Shown here one piece after another: positions 29,929 to 40,839 of a DNA stretch of 55,295 nt (positions are counted from its first letter, which is position 1; every line of letters starts with the position of its first letter). The notes under the pieces are model-generated. The model made no database searches. It saw only the letters and a list, made by a program, of their open reading frames with translations, and had not been told where the DNA came from. The translations under genes and the position numbers were made by a program. The stretch lies in the NCBI GenBank assembly GCA_023375785.1, contig SZWC01003620.1, positions 134,193 through 189,487 of the forward strand, given 5' to 3'. This stretch comes from Penium margaritaceum. Its lineage: Eukaryota; Streptophyta; Zygnematophyceae; Desmidiales; Peniaceae.

Positions 29929-31756
29929 TTTTAACGATGTTTTGTTCATCCACCGGAGGAAGGGATGGAAAGTGGGCCCGGGATCAGGATCTGGGAAAGG
30001 GGTCGACGGATGATCCGACAATCGTCGACCAAGGAAAAGAAATTACGAAAGGAGAAGTTTGATTCCGGGAGGCGACGAGGTGCAGAAAGGAAAGTTGTGG
30101 TGGAGGTTGTGACCCAACCACACCTACGAGGAAGGAAAGAAGGCGGCCAGAAGCTGGCTTGATGGTAGCAGAGTCGTACCCGAACCACGGAAAAAGGAGC
30201 GGCATTCGAGGTGCCTCATCCAGAGGCGCTTTTGATGTGCGAGCGGCGAAAGGGGCTAATGGACGAGATGAGGCTGTTGGAGGAGCGGTGCGAGAAGGAG
30301 GATAAAGAGAAGATAACCAACTGTTGTCCGGCTGTTGACACTGAGATTGTTGAGATGTTGAAACCCGATGCTGGTTGCGCCCGAGCAAACGACCAGCTAC
30401 CGATTCCCGACCCAACCGTGGCATGGGAAGTCGAGCCCAGCGGTAACCAGCGAGACTGAGAGATTGCTGCTCCTCAGTTGACCCAGACCGTCGAGCGGGA
30501 CCCGTGTCCCGTCTTGTGACAAGTCAGAGTAGAAACGTTAGGTCGGGTTAGGAGTGCGAGGAGGTGTGTGTGTGTGTGTGTGTGTGCGTACAGCCATCCC
30601 TAGATGGGAAGGCCGCTTCTTGTGGAGCACGTCACAGAACCGTCATGGCTGGGTCCTGAGTTTCTGCGGGAGCTACAGCCGCCTAGCTCAACCATGGCCG
30701 CCCGAGACTCCCCGGTGACCTTCTATGCCATCTACAGGTGTTGCAATGTGCCCCATTGACTCGGTGCGCGAACGGTCCTGGGAGTGATGCAATGGTTACA
30801 TCATCCTGCTGGTGGGGCCTTGGAGCAGTTCTGGCGACCGTGGCTATGGAGACTTCCTCATGACGACGAGCCCCGCCCCATGGAAAGCTGGTAGGAGGCC
30901 ACGCGTGACGTCGGGAGACGCGCCGCAGAAGCTGCCAAGGAACGGGCTGAGGCGCTCCAAGCCTACCAGCGGTACCGACAAGAACTCTTCCGTCTTTGGG
31001 AGGACGACCTGGCACATAGCAATTCCCGTGAAGGTCGACGTATTGACGGTCCATTGGAGTTGCGCCGCGCTGCTCCACGGGCAAGCGACCAAGGCAGAGT
31101 CAACCGCACGGTGCTCGTGCAAGGGCCTGCTCCTACCAATGATCCATCGGTAAAGGAAGTGTATGGTTTGCGCATGTTTCTTGGTGATATGTAGGATGTT
31201 GAATGCATGAGTAGCAGAGAAATGTTGATCGTTTGTCTCTCCTTTTGACTGAATGCAAGTGCTTTAATTATTTAGATTGTCTTATCGGGAGTGTTTATCT
31301 TAGGTGGTATCATATCATCCGGTGAATGATTGGCCGTCCGTAAATGAATACCGATGAATCAGCTAAGAATACGGAATAAGCATGACATATTCCCCACGGT
31401 GATGCGCTGAATGATCTATCGAATGACTAGGACTGTCTTAGGTCATCATCGTATCATCCGGTGAATGATTGGCCGTCCGTGAATGAATACCAATGAATCA
31501 TCTAAGAATAGGGAATAAGTATGACATATTCCCCACGGTGATGCGGTGAATGATCCATCGAATACCCAGGAGAAGGAACCAGGCAAAGTCTTCCGATCAA
31601 CAGAAAACACACTGAGAATAAGTGTTGGAAAGGTGCAATATGGAATATCATGTGTCAAGCGGCGTCATGGTATAGTGTGAAGTGAGCCATGATGGAGAGC
31701 TGATCCCTACATGCTGTCAGACCCGATTTCGGCCGATGGCGAAAAAGGGTATAATA
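29929..31756 (+). repeat. LTR3: 3' LTR of G-outer
   Basis: 1828 bases, TTTTAACGATG...GGGTATAATA. Both terminal dinucleotides are mutated relative to TG...CA. Same internal layout as LTR1 and LTR2: GT repeat near 30565, reading frame at 30604-31194, and two 139-base repeats near the end. The flank to the right is CGTGCTACGG. Confidence 0.9.
30604..31194 (+). pseudogene. LTR-embedded ORF, copy in LTR3
   Basis: 591 nt again. MGRPLLVEHVTEPSWLGPEF to YGLRMFLGDM. Internal stops at 30757 (TGA, where LTR2 has CGA) and 30892 (TAG, where LTR1 has CAG and LTR2 CAA) are not shared with the others. Second half: KERAEALQAYQRYRQELFRL and WEDDLAHSNSREGRRIDGPL. Upstream in the same frame, 30211-30459, is another open stretch (RLLEERCEKEDKEKI, then LPIPDPTVAWEVEPS), separated by three stops and not open in LTR1. 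Confidence 0.65.
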
Positions 31757-32757
31757 CGTGCTACGGCCATTGCAGTTGCATTCCACGCGGCTACTCGTGA
31801 GGACCTCAGCAGTGTTATGAGCGTTGTAGGAGCAGCAGCAGCAACAACAACAACAGAGGAGCAGCATCTGTAGCAGAAATCTTTGTCCACCTCTTTTGCT
31901 GTGCAGCTACCTTGCAAGGCTACCGGGCACTGAGCACATTGGCATCCCCTCTTGATAAGGACCCCCTCTCGACTTCACCCAAGGCCATGCGTGAGCGTGA
32001 CTGCCTCGACGACAAGATAGCGTAATACAAGGAGAGAACAGAGCATGAGATGTGGTTGAGGGTTCGCCGCAGCAGTCCGGGGTATCACCCTGGTGAGGAC
32101 TTTGACCCTGTCGAGTCATACTGTTATTCTGCCACTGACGACTCACCAACAACGAATGACGCACCAGCCACGGGACCACCACGTGATCACCAAGCTCTTC
32201 ATTCTCCGGTAAGCCCACAGGACTCATCAGAAGCGTCGACGTGCCGTCCATTGTGGAGGAGCACCAGATTCTTTAGCAGCAACACCTAGAGCATCTGCTT
32301 CACACCGTGTACCTTCTCCAGCTACATCCGTGGAGTCAGCCTCATCTCCTTCACTTGATGTCTTGACCACACGGCAGGCTGCTCTTGTTTTCAGTGCTGC
32401 TGTTGCTTCCACTTTTGCTGCTACTACACGTGCTACACGTGCACCTATAACCACTACTGCTGGCAGGAAGATTGAGACATATACTGCTACAGCAGTTGAT
32501 CAGGGTCCTCTGGCGACAGCTTCTGTCAGCGTCGTTACTCAGACTACAGCCGCAGCAGACGAAGTAGCATCAGTAGTAGCAGCGGCTGCAACAATACTCT
32601 CTAGTACTGTCACCTCCATCCATGCATCCACTACACAGGTTTCAGCATTACCCTCCTCATCATCGGCAACCCGTCCTGCTGCCATCTCCACTATTTCAGC
32701 TGACACGCTAAGAGGAGTTGCCTACCTCATCGTCCCCGCATCCGCCCATGTTGCAGT
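31757..32757 (+). pseudogene. coding remnant of unknown origin, Ala/Ser/Thr-rich, cut by T1
   Basis: Frame 31870-32289 reads KAMRERDCLDDKIA, then MWLRVRRSSPGYHPGEDFDP with one stop. Frame 32330-32757 is Ala/Thr/Ser-rich (SAAVASTFAATTRATRAPIT). It stops at GCAGT, where T1 inserts, and continues after T1 in the same frame for about 20 codons (VVASLAATALPPLFSLGHQA) to a TGA at about 40839. It could be the N-terminal part of the C1 copia gag, which lies next, but no motif proves this. There is a run of GCA/ACA triplets at 31831-31860. Confidence 0.45.
32753..32757 (+). other. target site duplication of T1, left copy (GCAGT)
   Basis: GCAGT before T1 and GCTGT (40772-40776) after it differ at one base. 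The frame of the interrupted coding remnant continues when one copy is removed. Confidence 0.65.
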
Positions 32758-33982
32758 TGTCAGAAAAGAAAGACAACTCCATCAAGATGTGGAAGAACCC
32801 GGGGTCACCCATGACATTTCTCCAATGAACCGCAGCTGTCCTCGCACCAAAACATATCACCGAGCGACGTATAACTCAACGGTATGTCACCAGCAACTGC
32901 ATGGGCAGGCACAAAAAATCGATGACCGGTCCATCACAAATGAACACCGGCATGTCCCGCTCACGGGACCGTTCGGTCCCGCCAGTGCCATACTAAAAAT
33001 AAGGATTCAGCTAGATAGCCGCAAGATGACAACGCAGGGAAGTGGCCGGTACAATGCATCGCAACGACCAATCGCCAAGACTTTCGGCCTCTCCCTGAAC
33101 GGCTCCACGGCTCCACGGTCAGCAGTAGCTGTGGGAGCAGGACTAGGCTTAGGCTGCGGCTAACATACTATCCACCTTAGCAAGTGGACTAGAGTAGGAG
33201 TAGGACTGAACTATATCTATCTCCCGTTTGTATTGTCCCTAGTTATCTTAATGAAGATCATGGCCTTGCATCAGTGTATTGTTGCCCGCCTTTGGATTGT
33301 GGCGCATCTGCTTCCTTCTGTTCTCTTCTGCCCGCCTCTCGGCTGAGGTCCTTGCACTTCTGCTGTGATCGTACTCCTGCCTGCCATGTCCGGCTTTGGC
33401 ATCTTTCTGCCTTAAGCATGAGTGTGGAGCGCAAACTCATGAGCTCTATGGCGCGACTATGCTTTCTCATCAGCCGACGCTCACGTGTATCCTCTCACTC
33501 GCGGCCCGTCCTTGGTAGCTGTGGCTTGCCCTGCTAGCAGCCCGCACCGCAGTGCTGTGGCCATCACCAGCTGCAAGAAAGGCTCCATCGGCACCCTCCT
33601 CCAAGGCCTGGGCTACACCCTGCCTCCACGCTGCCTGTGTAGCACACACTTCACACTTAGGCGCTGAGGCCTTGACTCGGCCCGCGCCTCAGCTCAAAGT
33701 ACACCCAACTCCGGCTCGTCTTGTACTTCAACCGCACCGCCTCCATTTGACCTTCGCATTCCTTTTCTTCTGCTCAGTCATTCACTTTGCTTATTCTTTG
33801 GCCTGCCTCCCTTTTGCATCACGTCTACGTCTACCCTCTTTGAGGTTTTGTACTTGTGAACAGGTCTTGCGGCATCCCAAGTGGTTCAGTTCGCGCTTTG
33901 GCGCTATGGCTCGCCTCCTAGCTCGCCCATGCCTCGGACCGCTTCCATTTATCATGAGTAATACCTAGCAATTTTACTGACA
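32758..33982 (+). repeat. T1 5' LTR
   Basis: 1225 bases. TGTCAGAAAAG...TTTACTGACA, directly followed by the initiator-Met priming site. It contains the unbroken version (GTGTATCCTCTCACTCGCGG near 33484) of the site where T2 sits in the 3' LTR. Confidence 0.88.
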
Positions 33983-33994
33983 TGGTATCAGAGC
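33983..33994 (+). other. T1 primer-binding site for initiator tRNA-Met
   Basis: TGGTATCAGAGC immediately after the LTR. This is the standard complement of the 3' end of plant initiator tRNA-Met used by many copia elements. Confidence 0.9.
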
Positions 33995-35608
33995 AGGCGA
34001 TCCATTGACCTGTTGCCCATCAGCATCATCCCGCTACATCATTCTCACTGATGCCAGTCACACAGGATCAAAGCGCGCAGTGACAACTCCAAACCTGAGA
34101 AACATCCAACAGCATCATCCGGTTCAACACTCCATCACTATCAGTCTGCAGCATCTTCACCAAATTTTGTATTGTGACCTCTATCTCCAGCCTGATCGGT
34201 CCTTTCGCCCGACACATCAAAGGAGCTGCACAGCGGAATCAGCAATAACACCATCGGTGTGCACCTCCAGAAACTCTCCTCACCTGCCTACCTCCACAAC
34301 CTCATCCTCTCTTCCCAGCACCTGTCTCCTACTCAAGTGAGAATTGTCCCTCCACCTGTTGTAGAAATGTGCCAAGATATTCTCTCTCTACTTCTCAACA
34401 CATCGCATCATTATGATGGCAACTGCTGACCACATCCACCAGACTCAACAAAGTTGTAGTCGCCTTCTCCTTGGCCTTACCTTCTTCATCGGGCTAGTTC
34501 CAGATATAATCCCAGACCATACTTTGCTCTACTTCTGCACCTGCATCGCTTGTATCCTCACCTACACTGGTTTCGAGCTTCTGTGCAAGCCAAAACCGTC
34601 CTCAAGACCTAATCAAATCCTCCGATCTTGAACCGCCAACAGCTCACAAAGGGAACTACTAACACCTGAGTCTCCATCCATATCCTCAACCTCTTGCATC
34701 TCATCTCAGATCCCAGTAAAACCCTCCTCCAAAGCTGTCGCCTCCCAACTCCCTACTCAATCAAGGATCACAGCTGAACACTCTCTCGCCATCAACACCC
34801 TTACGGCGGACTGTAGTAAGTGTTTCGAGGAACGACGTTTGGCCAGCCATCCCCCTGGACTGACCACCTTCTAGAACCATGAATGTACGCTTTTGTCCTC
34901 GTCCTCTTCTCCATCGTCAAAATCTCCACCGACCCCAGCACCTTCCTCACCTCGTTTCTCGTACTATACCAAAAGTCAATCTCGGAGAAAGCGAAATAAC
35001 CTCTTCCGACAGCTTTAGAGCAGAGGACATATCCATTTCACACATCAGAGCCATCCTACACCAACTCCACCCTGTCAGATCTCACCATTCACATGCGTGG
35101 CTTCACCATCAACTGCTAGGTGCTCATCTTCCCTCATGGCAATAGACTGTGACAGAACTTCATCACATAGGAATCTGTTTCAACAAGATCGGACAACTGC
35201 ACCCTTCACGCTGAAGGAGGCGACCACCTTCATGCATAATTTTCTATGGGATAGACATCACAGCTTCATGCAGCACCTTCACCAACACCTCAATCACATC
35301 ATCTCTTGCAGAATCCTGCCACCAACTCCAAGCACCTGGGCCTACGACCCCAACAGTTCTCCGCAACAGCTCCTTCACCAACTCAACCCCACTCTCAGAA
35401 GTACCTTTTGACTACTTCCTTCTCCTATTCCACCTCCGCTCCCCTGCTCTTCCCCACCATGGATGCTCAATTCTCCTCATTCAGATTCACTACTGCACGC
35501 CAGGAAAGTATCCTTGATGTACTACACCAAGTCTCCTCCTGCCAACTTACCTTGTACCAGCTCTCTGCTCAAACTGACCAATGCACATCTTGAGGACTTG
35601 AGGGCGGG
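33995..35608 (+). pseudogene. T1 interior, no recognised protein
   Basis: Only short frames: 34005-34340, 34879-35145 and 35097-35411 (with LKEATTFMHNFLWDRHHSFM, then STWAYDPNSSPQQLLHQLNP). The composition is His/Leu/Pro/Ser-rich. It may be a degraded gag. No zinc knuckle or catalytic motif is found on either strand. Confidence 0.5.
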
Positions 35609-36388
35609 TGTCAGAAAAGGACAACTCCATCAAGATGTGGACGAACCCGGGGTCACCAAAGACATTGCTCAAGCCAACCTTAACTGTCCTTGCTCCGAAA
35701 TATATCACTGAGTGAGGTACAACTCCGCGGTATGTCACCTGCAACGGTAATGGCGGGCACAGAAAATGAACAACCGGTCCATCAGAAACGGACACCGGCA
35801 TCTCCCGCTCACTTGAGCGTTTGGTCCCGTCGGTGCCATACCACAAATAAGGATACGGCTGGATAGCCGCAAGATGACAATGCAAGGAAGTAGCCGGTAC
35901 AATGCATCTCAACGACCAGCCAATAAGAGTTGTGGCTTCTCGTCGAAAGACTCTATGGCTCCATCGTCAGCAACAGTTGTGGGAGGTGTAGCTAGGCTGA
36001 GGCTGCGGCTAATATACTATCCATCTTAGCAAGTGGACTAGAGTAGGAGTAGGACTAAACTATATCTATCTCCCGTTTGTATTGACCTAAGTTATCAAGA
36101 TCAAGATCATTGCCTTGGATCAGTGTCTTGCTACCCTTCTTTGGACTGTGGCGCCTCCATTCCTTTGATCACCTCTTGCTGCTCGCCTTTGGGCGGTGGC
36201 ACTTCTACTTCCTTCTGTCCTCTTCGGCCCACCTCTCGGCTGAGGCCCTTGCAGTTCTGCTGTGATCGTACTCCTGCCCAACATTTCCGATTGTGGCATC
36301 TTTCTGCCTTAAGCATGATTGTGGAGTCCAAACTCATGAGCTCTATGGCCCGACTATGCTTTCTCATCAGCCGTCGCTCGCTCGTATC
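35609..36388 (+). repeat. T1 3' LTR, left part
   Basis: TGTCAGAAAAGGACAACTCC matches 32758 onward. Compared with the 5' LTR it has an extra stretch of about 50 bases near 36165-36215 (GATCACCTCTTGCTGCTCGC and following). It stops at GTATC, where T2 starts. Confidence 0.88.
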
Positions 36389-37012
36389 TGTCAGAAGAAT
36401 GCAAGGAGCAGAGACGGCAATGGCAGAAGCAAGCAGAAATAGCAGAACATGCATAACTACATCAGCATGAAGACGGAAGCAGAAGGGCACAAGGGGTTCC
36501 ACGGAGTTAGCCACAGAGCTTAAGGAGGGGTGAGGTGCTGAAGATGTGAGGTAGACAGGGGCTAGTGAGAGAAAGTAGGAGTAAAGCGAGAGTCAAGTTG
36601 ATGCGTGCTGAATGAAGGATGACAAAGCGAAGAGAAGTGAGCTGAGACTGGTTGGCAAAGGCAGTGGAAGCAAGGAGCAAGCAGAGCGAGGACACTGCGG
36701 CGAAGCCATGGAACCAAAGGGGAACAGGATGGGAAGAACTGTTCTGGTTAAACATAAAGGTAATGAACATCCTCAATATATACAGTCAGATAAGGACAAA
36801 ATAGGGAAGCAACAACGTCTTGTGCGCTAGCCGGACGCGCTTGCGATTTGTGTCGCTTATTAGGGGATTACTCGGTCATTTGCCCGTTTGGTCGGTTGGA
36901 GACCCACAATGGCTAGTGTTGATCACCGAGTTGGTTGGGTCGAAGGTGAACTGATGTTCGAGAGTTTGCTTTCCTGCGGGTGCTGCGGGCTAGTTTGGTT
37001 CTTATTTTGACA
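36389..37012 (-). repeat. T2 3' LTR
   Basis: TGTCAGAAGAATGC at the left end, TATTTTGACA at the right end. It contains TATATA near 36776, which on the minus strand could be a TATA box. Followed on the right by the polypurine complement. Confidence 0.9.
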
Positions 37013-37021
37013 TCCCCCCAG
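37013..37021 (-). other. T2 polypurine tract
   Basis: TCCCCCCAG on the plus strand, so CTGGGGGGA on the minus strand directly before the 3' LTR. Confidence 0.8.
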
Positions 37022-37250
37022 AATCCAACTTCCACGCGTGAGAGACAATTCATTCTTGATGTGTAGCCCTGGGAACTCCACAAGTCAGGAGCAAGTGTGA
37101 CCACATAGTGGTGAGATCATTGGGGTAGACTTGGGTGAGAGGCTGTCCATTGGGATGCATGAATTCCCTCAGTTTTGCTCGCACTGCCTGGTTCGCCTGC
37201 CTGTATTCTTCTAGTTGTGCGGCGGGAGTTGGAGCATTTCCAAGGTAGAA

Positions 37251-38063
37251 TTATCTCCCAAGAAGTGTATCTGTGACGCCGAAGCCAAGGTGAAAGTAGG
37301 AAAAGAAGGCTTCGTACACTTGGGATACCCAACGAGTCACGAGCAAGGAGTTAGGGTCATCCTCGTCAGCACGGAGGACAATTGTCCGTCCAATAAGAGT
37401 TGGAAGAGAGGTGATGTACTGAGACATTGTTCGAATCCATTGCCGCCACCGTGTTTGTTGAAGGATGCGGTGCCAGAGAAGGGGACCGGTGTGGAGGAAG
37501 GAGATGTGAGAGTCGTAGCCTATTGAGAGGAATGGTCGTAGACAATGAGCTAGATTGACGAGAGCAGCCTGGTATTCAGGGATTTGTGGTCTTCTGAGGT
37601 AGTCAGACTCATATCGTCCGAGAAGTAGTGATGCACCATTGAAGTGTCCGAACCACCATGTTTGGTCCAATGTGAGAAGGTTTTCCGACCAGGTAATGAT
37701 GTTGGAACCATCCTCAGTAAGAACTGGTATACTCGAGGTAAGTTGCTGGTGCTGCCTTTGGGACATGGCGACACATGTTGATGATTGCTGGTGACAGGGT
37801 GGAGCAAGGTAGCTGAATCTCGACGCAGAGGCAATCCGCGTACGCTGGGGAAGTTTCAGCGTGAGTGCAAGTGGTCGCAAAATAGGCGATGTGACCGAGC
37901 GGATCCATTTGCCAAGCAGATGATGAAAGCGAATGATGGCAAAAAAGGGATTGATGGTTGGGTGGGTGCATGGGCAAAACCACGTGCGGTGCGGAAGTTT
38001 CCACGTGGGCGCAGGTCGTCGCAAAACAGGCGATGCGACCGGATGGATCCTTGTTTGTGCCAA
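37251..38063 (-). CDS. gag: T2 gag-like ORF
   Basis: 270 codons open on the minus strand, the longest frame in T2. The C-terminal part has VLTEDGSNIITWSENLLTLD, then WWFGHFNGASLL, matching the 'L.G.NY..W...L...L....LWG...G' opening of copia gag proteins (UBN2-type). It continues GPLLWHRILQQTRWRQW and TRWVSQVYEAFFSYFHLG. The N-terminal third derives from tandem repeats and is probably not ancestral; MSQRQHQQLTSSIP is the likelier start. No zinc knuckle is visible. It would supply particle protein only. Confidence 0.55.
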   Translation of the reverse strand: MAQTRIHPVASPVLRRPAPTWKLPHRTWFCPCTHPTINPFFAIIRFHHLLGKWIRSVTSPILRPLALTLKLPQRTRIASASRFSYLAPPCHQQSSTCVAMSQRQHQQLTSSIPVLTEDGSNIITWSENLLTLDQTWWFGHFNGASLLLGRYESDYLRRPQIPEYQAALVNLAHCLRPFLSIGYDSHISFLHTGPLLWHRILQQTRWRQWIRTMSQYITSLPTLIGRTIVLRADEDDPNSLLVTRWVSQVYEAFFSYFHLGFGVTDTLLGR

Positions 38064-38620
38064 GAAAATGATAAAAGTTCATGATGGTAGAAAAGCGACT
38101 GATGGCGGAATGGACACATGGGTGAAACCGTGTGCACTGCAAAATAGGGGAATAGAATGCGACAAGGGGAAGGAACAGGCCAACACGTCGCGAGAAATCT
38201 GCTACTGGCGTGGGTGTAGGCTACTCTAGAGCAGGCAGCCAGCTGCTAGAGGTCCTTGTGCTGGTATTATATGCTTATGATTGCGGATGATGGAGATAGA
38301 AGCCGATTACGAGGAAGTGGATGCAAGGGTGAAACCACGTGCACTGCAAAATAGGGGAATAGGGTGCGGCAAGGGGAAGGCATAGGCCGATGCGCCACAA
38401 GAAATCTGCTACCGACGTGGGTGCAGGCTGCTGCGAAGTAGACAGCTAGCTTGTGCAGGTCCTTGTGCTGGCAGTAGATGCTTATGATTGCGAATGATGG
38501 AGGTGGAAGGTGATAATGGAGAGGTGGGCGTAGGGGCGAAACCACGTGCGCTGCAAAAGTTTTGGCATGGGCACAGGTCGTCACGGAATAGGCAATGCGA
38601 CGGGATGGATCCTTGTGCCG
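37850..38620 (-). repeat. tandem repeats of about 207 bases in the T2 interior
   Basis: GTGCACTGCAAAATAGGGGA occurs near 38131 and 38339. AGGTCCTTGTGCTGG occurs near 38251 and 38457. CAAAATAGGCGATG and CAAAACAGGCGATG occur near 37877 and 38022. Units are partly deleted. Confidence 0.7.
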
Positions 38621-38937
38621 AGCGGAGAATGATGCGAGAAGCGGAGGAATGATTGATGATGATTGGGCGTAGGGACGGAACCACGTGCACTGCGGAGCAA
38701 TGCTGATGATGAAGCGGAAGCTGATAAAAAGCAGAAGAAACTAGGATGAGGATGATGCGAAAGTAGGTTGAAGGAGGCAACGGATGCTGATGAGCAATGA
38801 GGACGATGTGTGGAGGCTGAAAGCAACATGAGATGAAGTTGACGGGGCAGTGACGGCAGGAGGAGGATGGACGAGAAGCGAGGGAGGCGGTAGTAGACAT
38901 AGGTGAAGTAGCCAGCTCCTCTATTATCAGGAGAGTG

Positions 38938-39140
38938 ACGGCTTGTTCCCCAATTGGCTTGAAGTGTGAGTAGGAAGACTGGTGGTGTCTAATATCCTGG
39001 CAGCGATAGGAAGTCGGCTACAGCAGAGGAAGTCGTGAGGTAAGCAGTGACGCTGGTCCGCTGATGTTAGGAGATTGATGGCTTGTTTCCCAGTTGGCTC
39101 GCAATAGGAGCAAGAAGACTGGTGGTATCCGATGTCCTGA
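38938..39140. repeat. pair of direct repeats in T2
   Basis: GGCTTGTTCCCCAATTGGCT with AAGACTGGTGGTGTC near 38940-38990, and GGCTTGTTTCCCAGTTGGCT with AAGACTGGTGGTATC near 39077-39129. Period about 137 bases. Confidence 0.7.
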
Positions 39141-39620
39141 TGCGAGATTGTAATCTGCTGCCGCTGACAATAAAACAAAGCGGTGCGAGGATGAGGCTTG
39201 GTGCGGTGGATGCGGGGAAGCTGAGGTGGATGGGACTGATGAAGTAGATGTGTCAGATGAAGAGGACGAAGAAGGCGAAAGAACTTGCAGAGGCTAGGAT
39301 GATGAGAGACGGCAGGTGGTAGGCGACAAGAAGCTTCCAGGAAAATGACGGAAGGCGGCGGCTCGAGAATTCTTTGTGGTTGTTCTGGCCAAATCACCGA
39401 TTATTGACCACGGGCGCGGAATGGGCGCAGGGTCAGGAGAATGAGTCATTACTCCAATGTGAGGAGCTGTCCAGGCAAAGCTGCTGTTGTCAACTAGTGA
39501 CGAAGCTGAAGAGCATGAAGTGGCGGTGGTGGCGGCAGATGAATGCTGGACGGAGGAGCAAAGCAGTGGTAAAGGTGAAAGCGATGACTGGGTCACGGGA
39601 TACTAGGTGATGTTACCCGA
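39141..39620 (-). other. T2 leader region
   Basis: Between the priming site and the repeats, read on the minus strand. Short frames only (for example 39596-39294). Nothing recognised. Confidence 0.4.
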
Positions 39621-39633
39621 GGCTCTGATACCA
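39621..39633 (-). other. T2 primer-binding site for initiator tRNA-Met
   Basis: GGCTCTGATACCA on the plus strand; TGGTATCAGAGCC on the minus strand, abutting the 5' LTR. Confidence 0.92.
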
Positions 39634-40258
39634 TGTCAGAAGAATGCAACGAGCGGAGACAGCAATGGCAGAAGCAAGCAGAAGCAGCGGAACACGCAGA
39701 ACTGCATCAGCATGATGACGGAAGCAGAAGGGCACAAGGGATTCCGAGGAGTTAGCCGCAGAGCTTGACGAGGGGCGAGGTGCTGAAGATGCGAGGTAGA
39801 CAAGAGCTAGTGAGAGACAGTAGGAGTAAAGCAAAAGTCAGATTGATGCGTGCGGAGTGAAGGATGAAAGAACAAACATAAGTGAGCTGAGATTGGTTGG
39901 CAAAGGCAATGGAAGCAAGGAGCGAGCAGAGTGCGGACACGGTGGTGAAGCTGCGGAACCAAAGGGGAACAGGATGGGAAGAATTGTTCTGGTTAAACAT
40001 TGAGGGAATGAACTTCCTCAATATATACAGTAAGAATAGGTCAAAATAGGGAAGTAACGACTTCTTGTGTGCTAGCCGTACGCGCTTGTGATTTGTATCG
40101 CTTATTAGGGGATCACTCGGTCACTTGCCCGTTTGGTAGGTTGGAGACCGACAACGGCTAGTGTTGATCACCGAGTTGGTTTGGGCCAAAGGTGAACTGA
40201 TCGGTGAGAGTTTGGTTTTCCGCGTGTGCTGTGGGCTAGTTGGATTCTTATTCTGACA
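39634..40258 (-). repeat. T2 5' LTR
   Basis: TGTCAGAAGAATGC to TATTCTGACA, 625 bases. TATATA near 40020 corresponds to that near 36776 in the other LTR and is a candidate TATA box on the minus strand. Confidence 0.9.
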
Positions 40259-40771
40259 GTATTTTCTCGCTCGCGGCCCGCCATCAGTAGCTGTGGCTTA
40301 CCTTGCTGGCAGCCCGTACCGCGGTGCTGTGGCCATCACCATTTGTAAGAAAGGCTCTATCGGCACCCTCCTCCAAGGCCCGAGCTACGCCCTGCCTCCA
40401 TGCTGCCTGTACAACACATACTTTACGCTTAGGCGCTGAAGCCTTGACTCGGCACGCGCCTCAACTCAAAGTACACCCAACTCCGGCTCGTCTCGTACTT
40501 CACCCGCACCGCCTCCATTTGACCTCCGCATTCCTTTGCTTTTGCTCAGTCATTACTACGCTTCCGCATTCTTTTATTTTGCTTATTCTTTGGCTTGCTC
40601 TCTTTTACATGATGTCTACGTCTACCCTCTTATAGGTGTTGTGCTCAATGACAGGTGTTGCGGCATCCCAAGTAGTTCAGCTCATGCTCGGCGCTATGGC
40701 TTGCCTCCCGGCTCGCACATGACTCAGACCGCTTCCATTTATCATCAATAACGCCTAGAAATTTACTGACT
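40259..40771 (+). repeat. T1 3' LTR, right part
   Basis: Resumes with GTATTTTCTCGCTCGCGGCC, matching 33484 onward in the 5' LTR, and runs to TTTACTGACT. Followed by GCTGT. Confidence 0.86.
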
Positions 40772-40839
40772 GCTGTGGTGGCATCCTTAGCAGCAACTGC
40801 TCTCCCACCTTTGTTTTCATTAGGCCACCAGGCTTGGTG

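Larger units (their letters stand above)
353..31756 (+). mobile_element. G-outer: giant Ty3/gypsy element, 5' part missing, split by G-inner
   Basis: This comprises 353-4141 and 23310-31756. It starts inside the region between protease 1 and RT, because its 5' LTR, gag and protease 1 are left of the window or lost. It ends with its own 3' LTR at 29929-31756. The content is co-linear with G-inner: RT-RH, second protease, coiled-coil domain, integrase, repeat array, zinc modules. After removal of G-inner and one GATGG copy, the reading frame crosses the insertion site without a shift. The target duplication of G-outer cannot be seen. Confidence 0.85.
36389..40258 (-). mobile_element. T2: LTR element without pol, minus strand, inside the T1 3' LTR
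   Basis: Read on the minus strand: 5' LTR 40258-39634, priming site (complement of GGCTCTGATACCA, 39621-39633), interior 39633-37013, polypurine tract (complement of TCCCCCCAG, 37013-37021) and 3' LTR 37012-36389. LTR lengths are 624 and 625 bases, and about 11 percent of the first 175 positions differ. Target duplication GTATC (36384-36388) and GTATT (40259-40263). The T1 5' LTR supplies the empty site. There is no pol. Confidence 0.9.
32758..40771 (+). mobile_element. T1: LTR element without pol, host of T2
   Basis: 5' LTR 32758-33982; priming site TGGTATCAGAGC at 33983-33994; interior of 1.63 kb; purine-rich tract GAGGGCGGG just before the 3' LTR at 35609. The 3' LTR is split by T2 and ends at about 40771. 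LTR start TGTCAG, end TTTACTGACA (A changed to T in the 3' copy). With no protease, RT or integrase visible, it must have moved with enzymes from another element. Confidence 0.85.

Noticed and set aside
30211..30459. second LTR gene upstream of the 591-nt frame
   Set aside because: Open in LTR3 only. In LTR1 a one-base deletion near 4484 breaks it, and LTR2 has the inverted insertion nearby. Mentioned with the LTR3 ORF but not called.
32330..33163. a single 277-codon host gene
   Set aside because: The frame crosses the T1 LTR start at 32758, so its second half is LTR sequence. Only 32330-32757 belongs to the interrupted frame.
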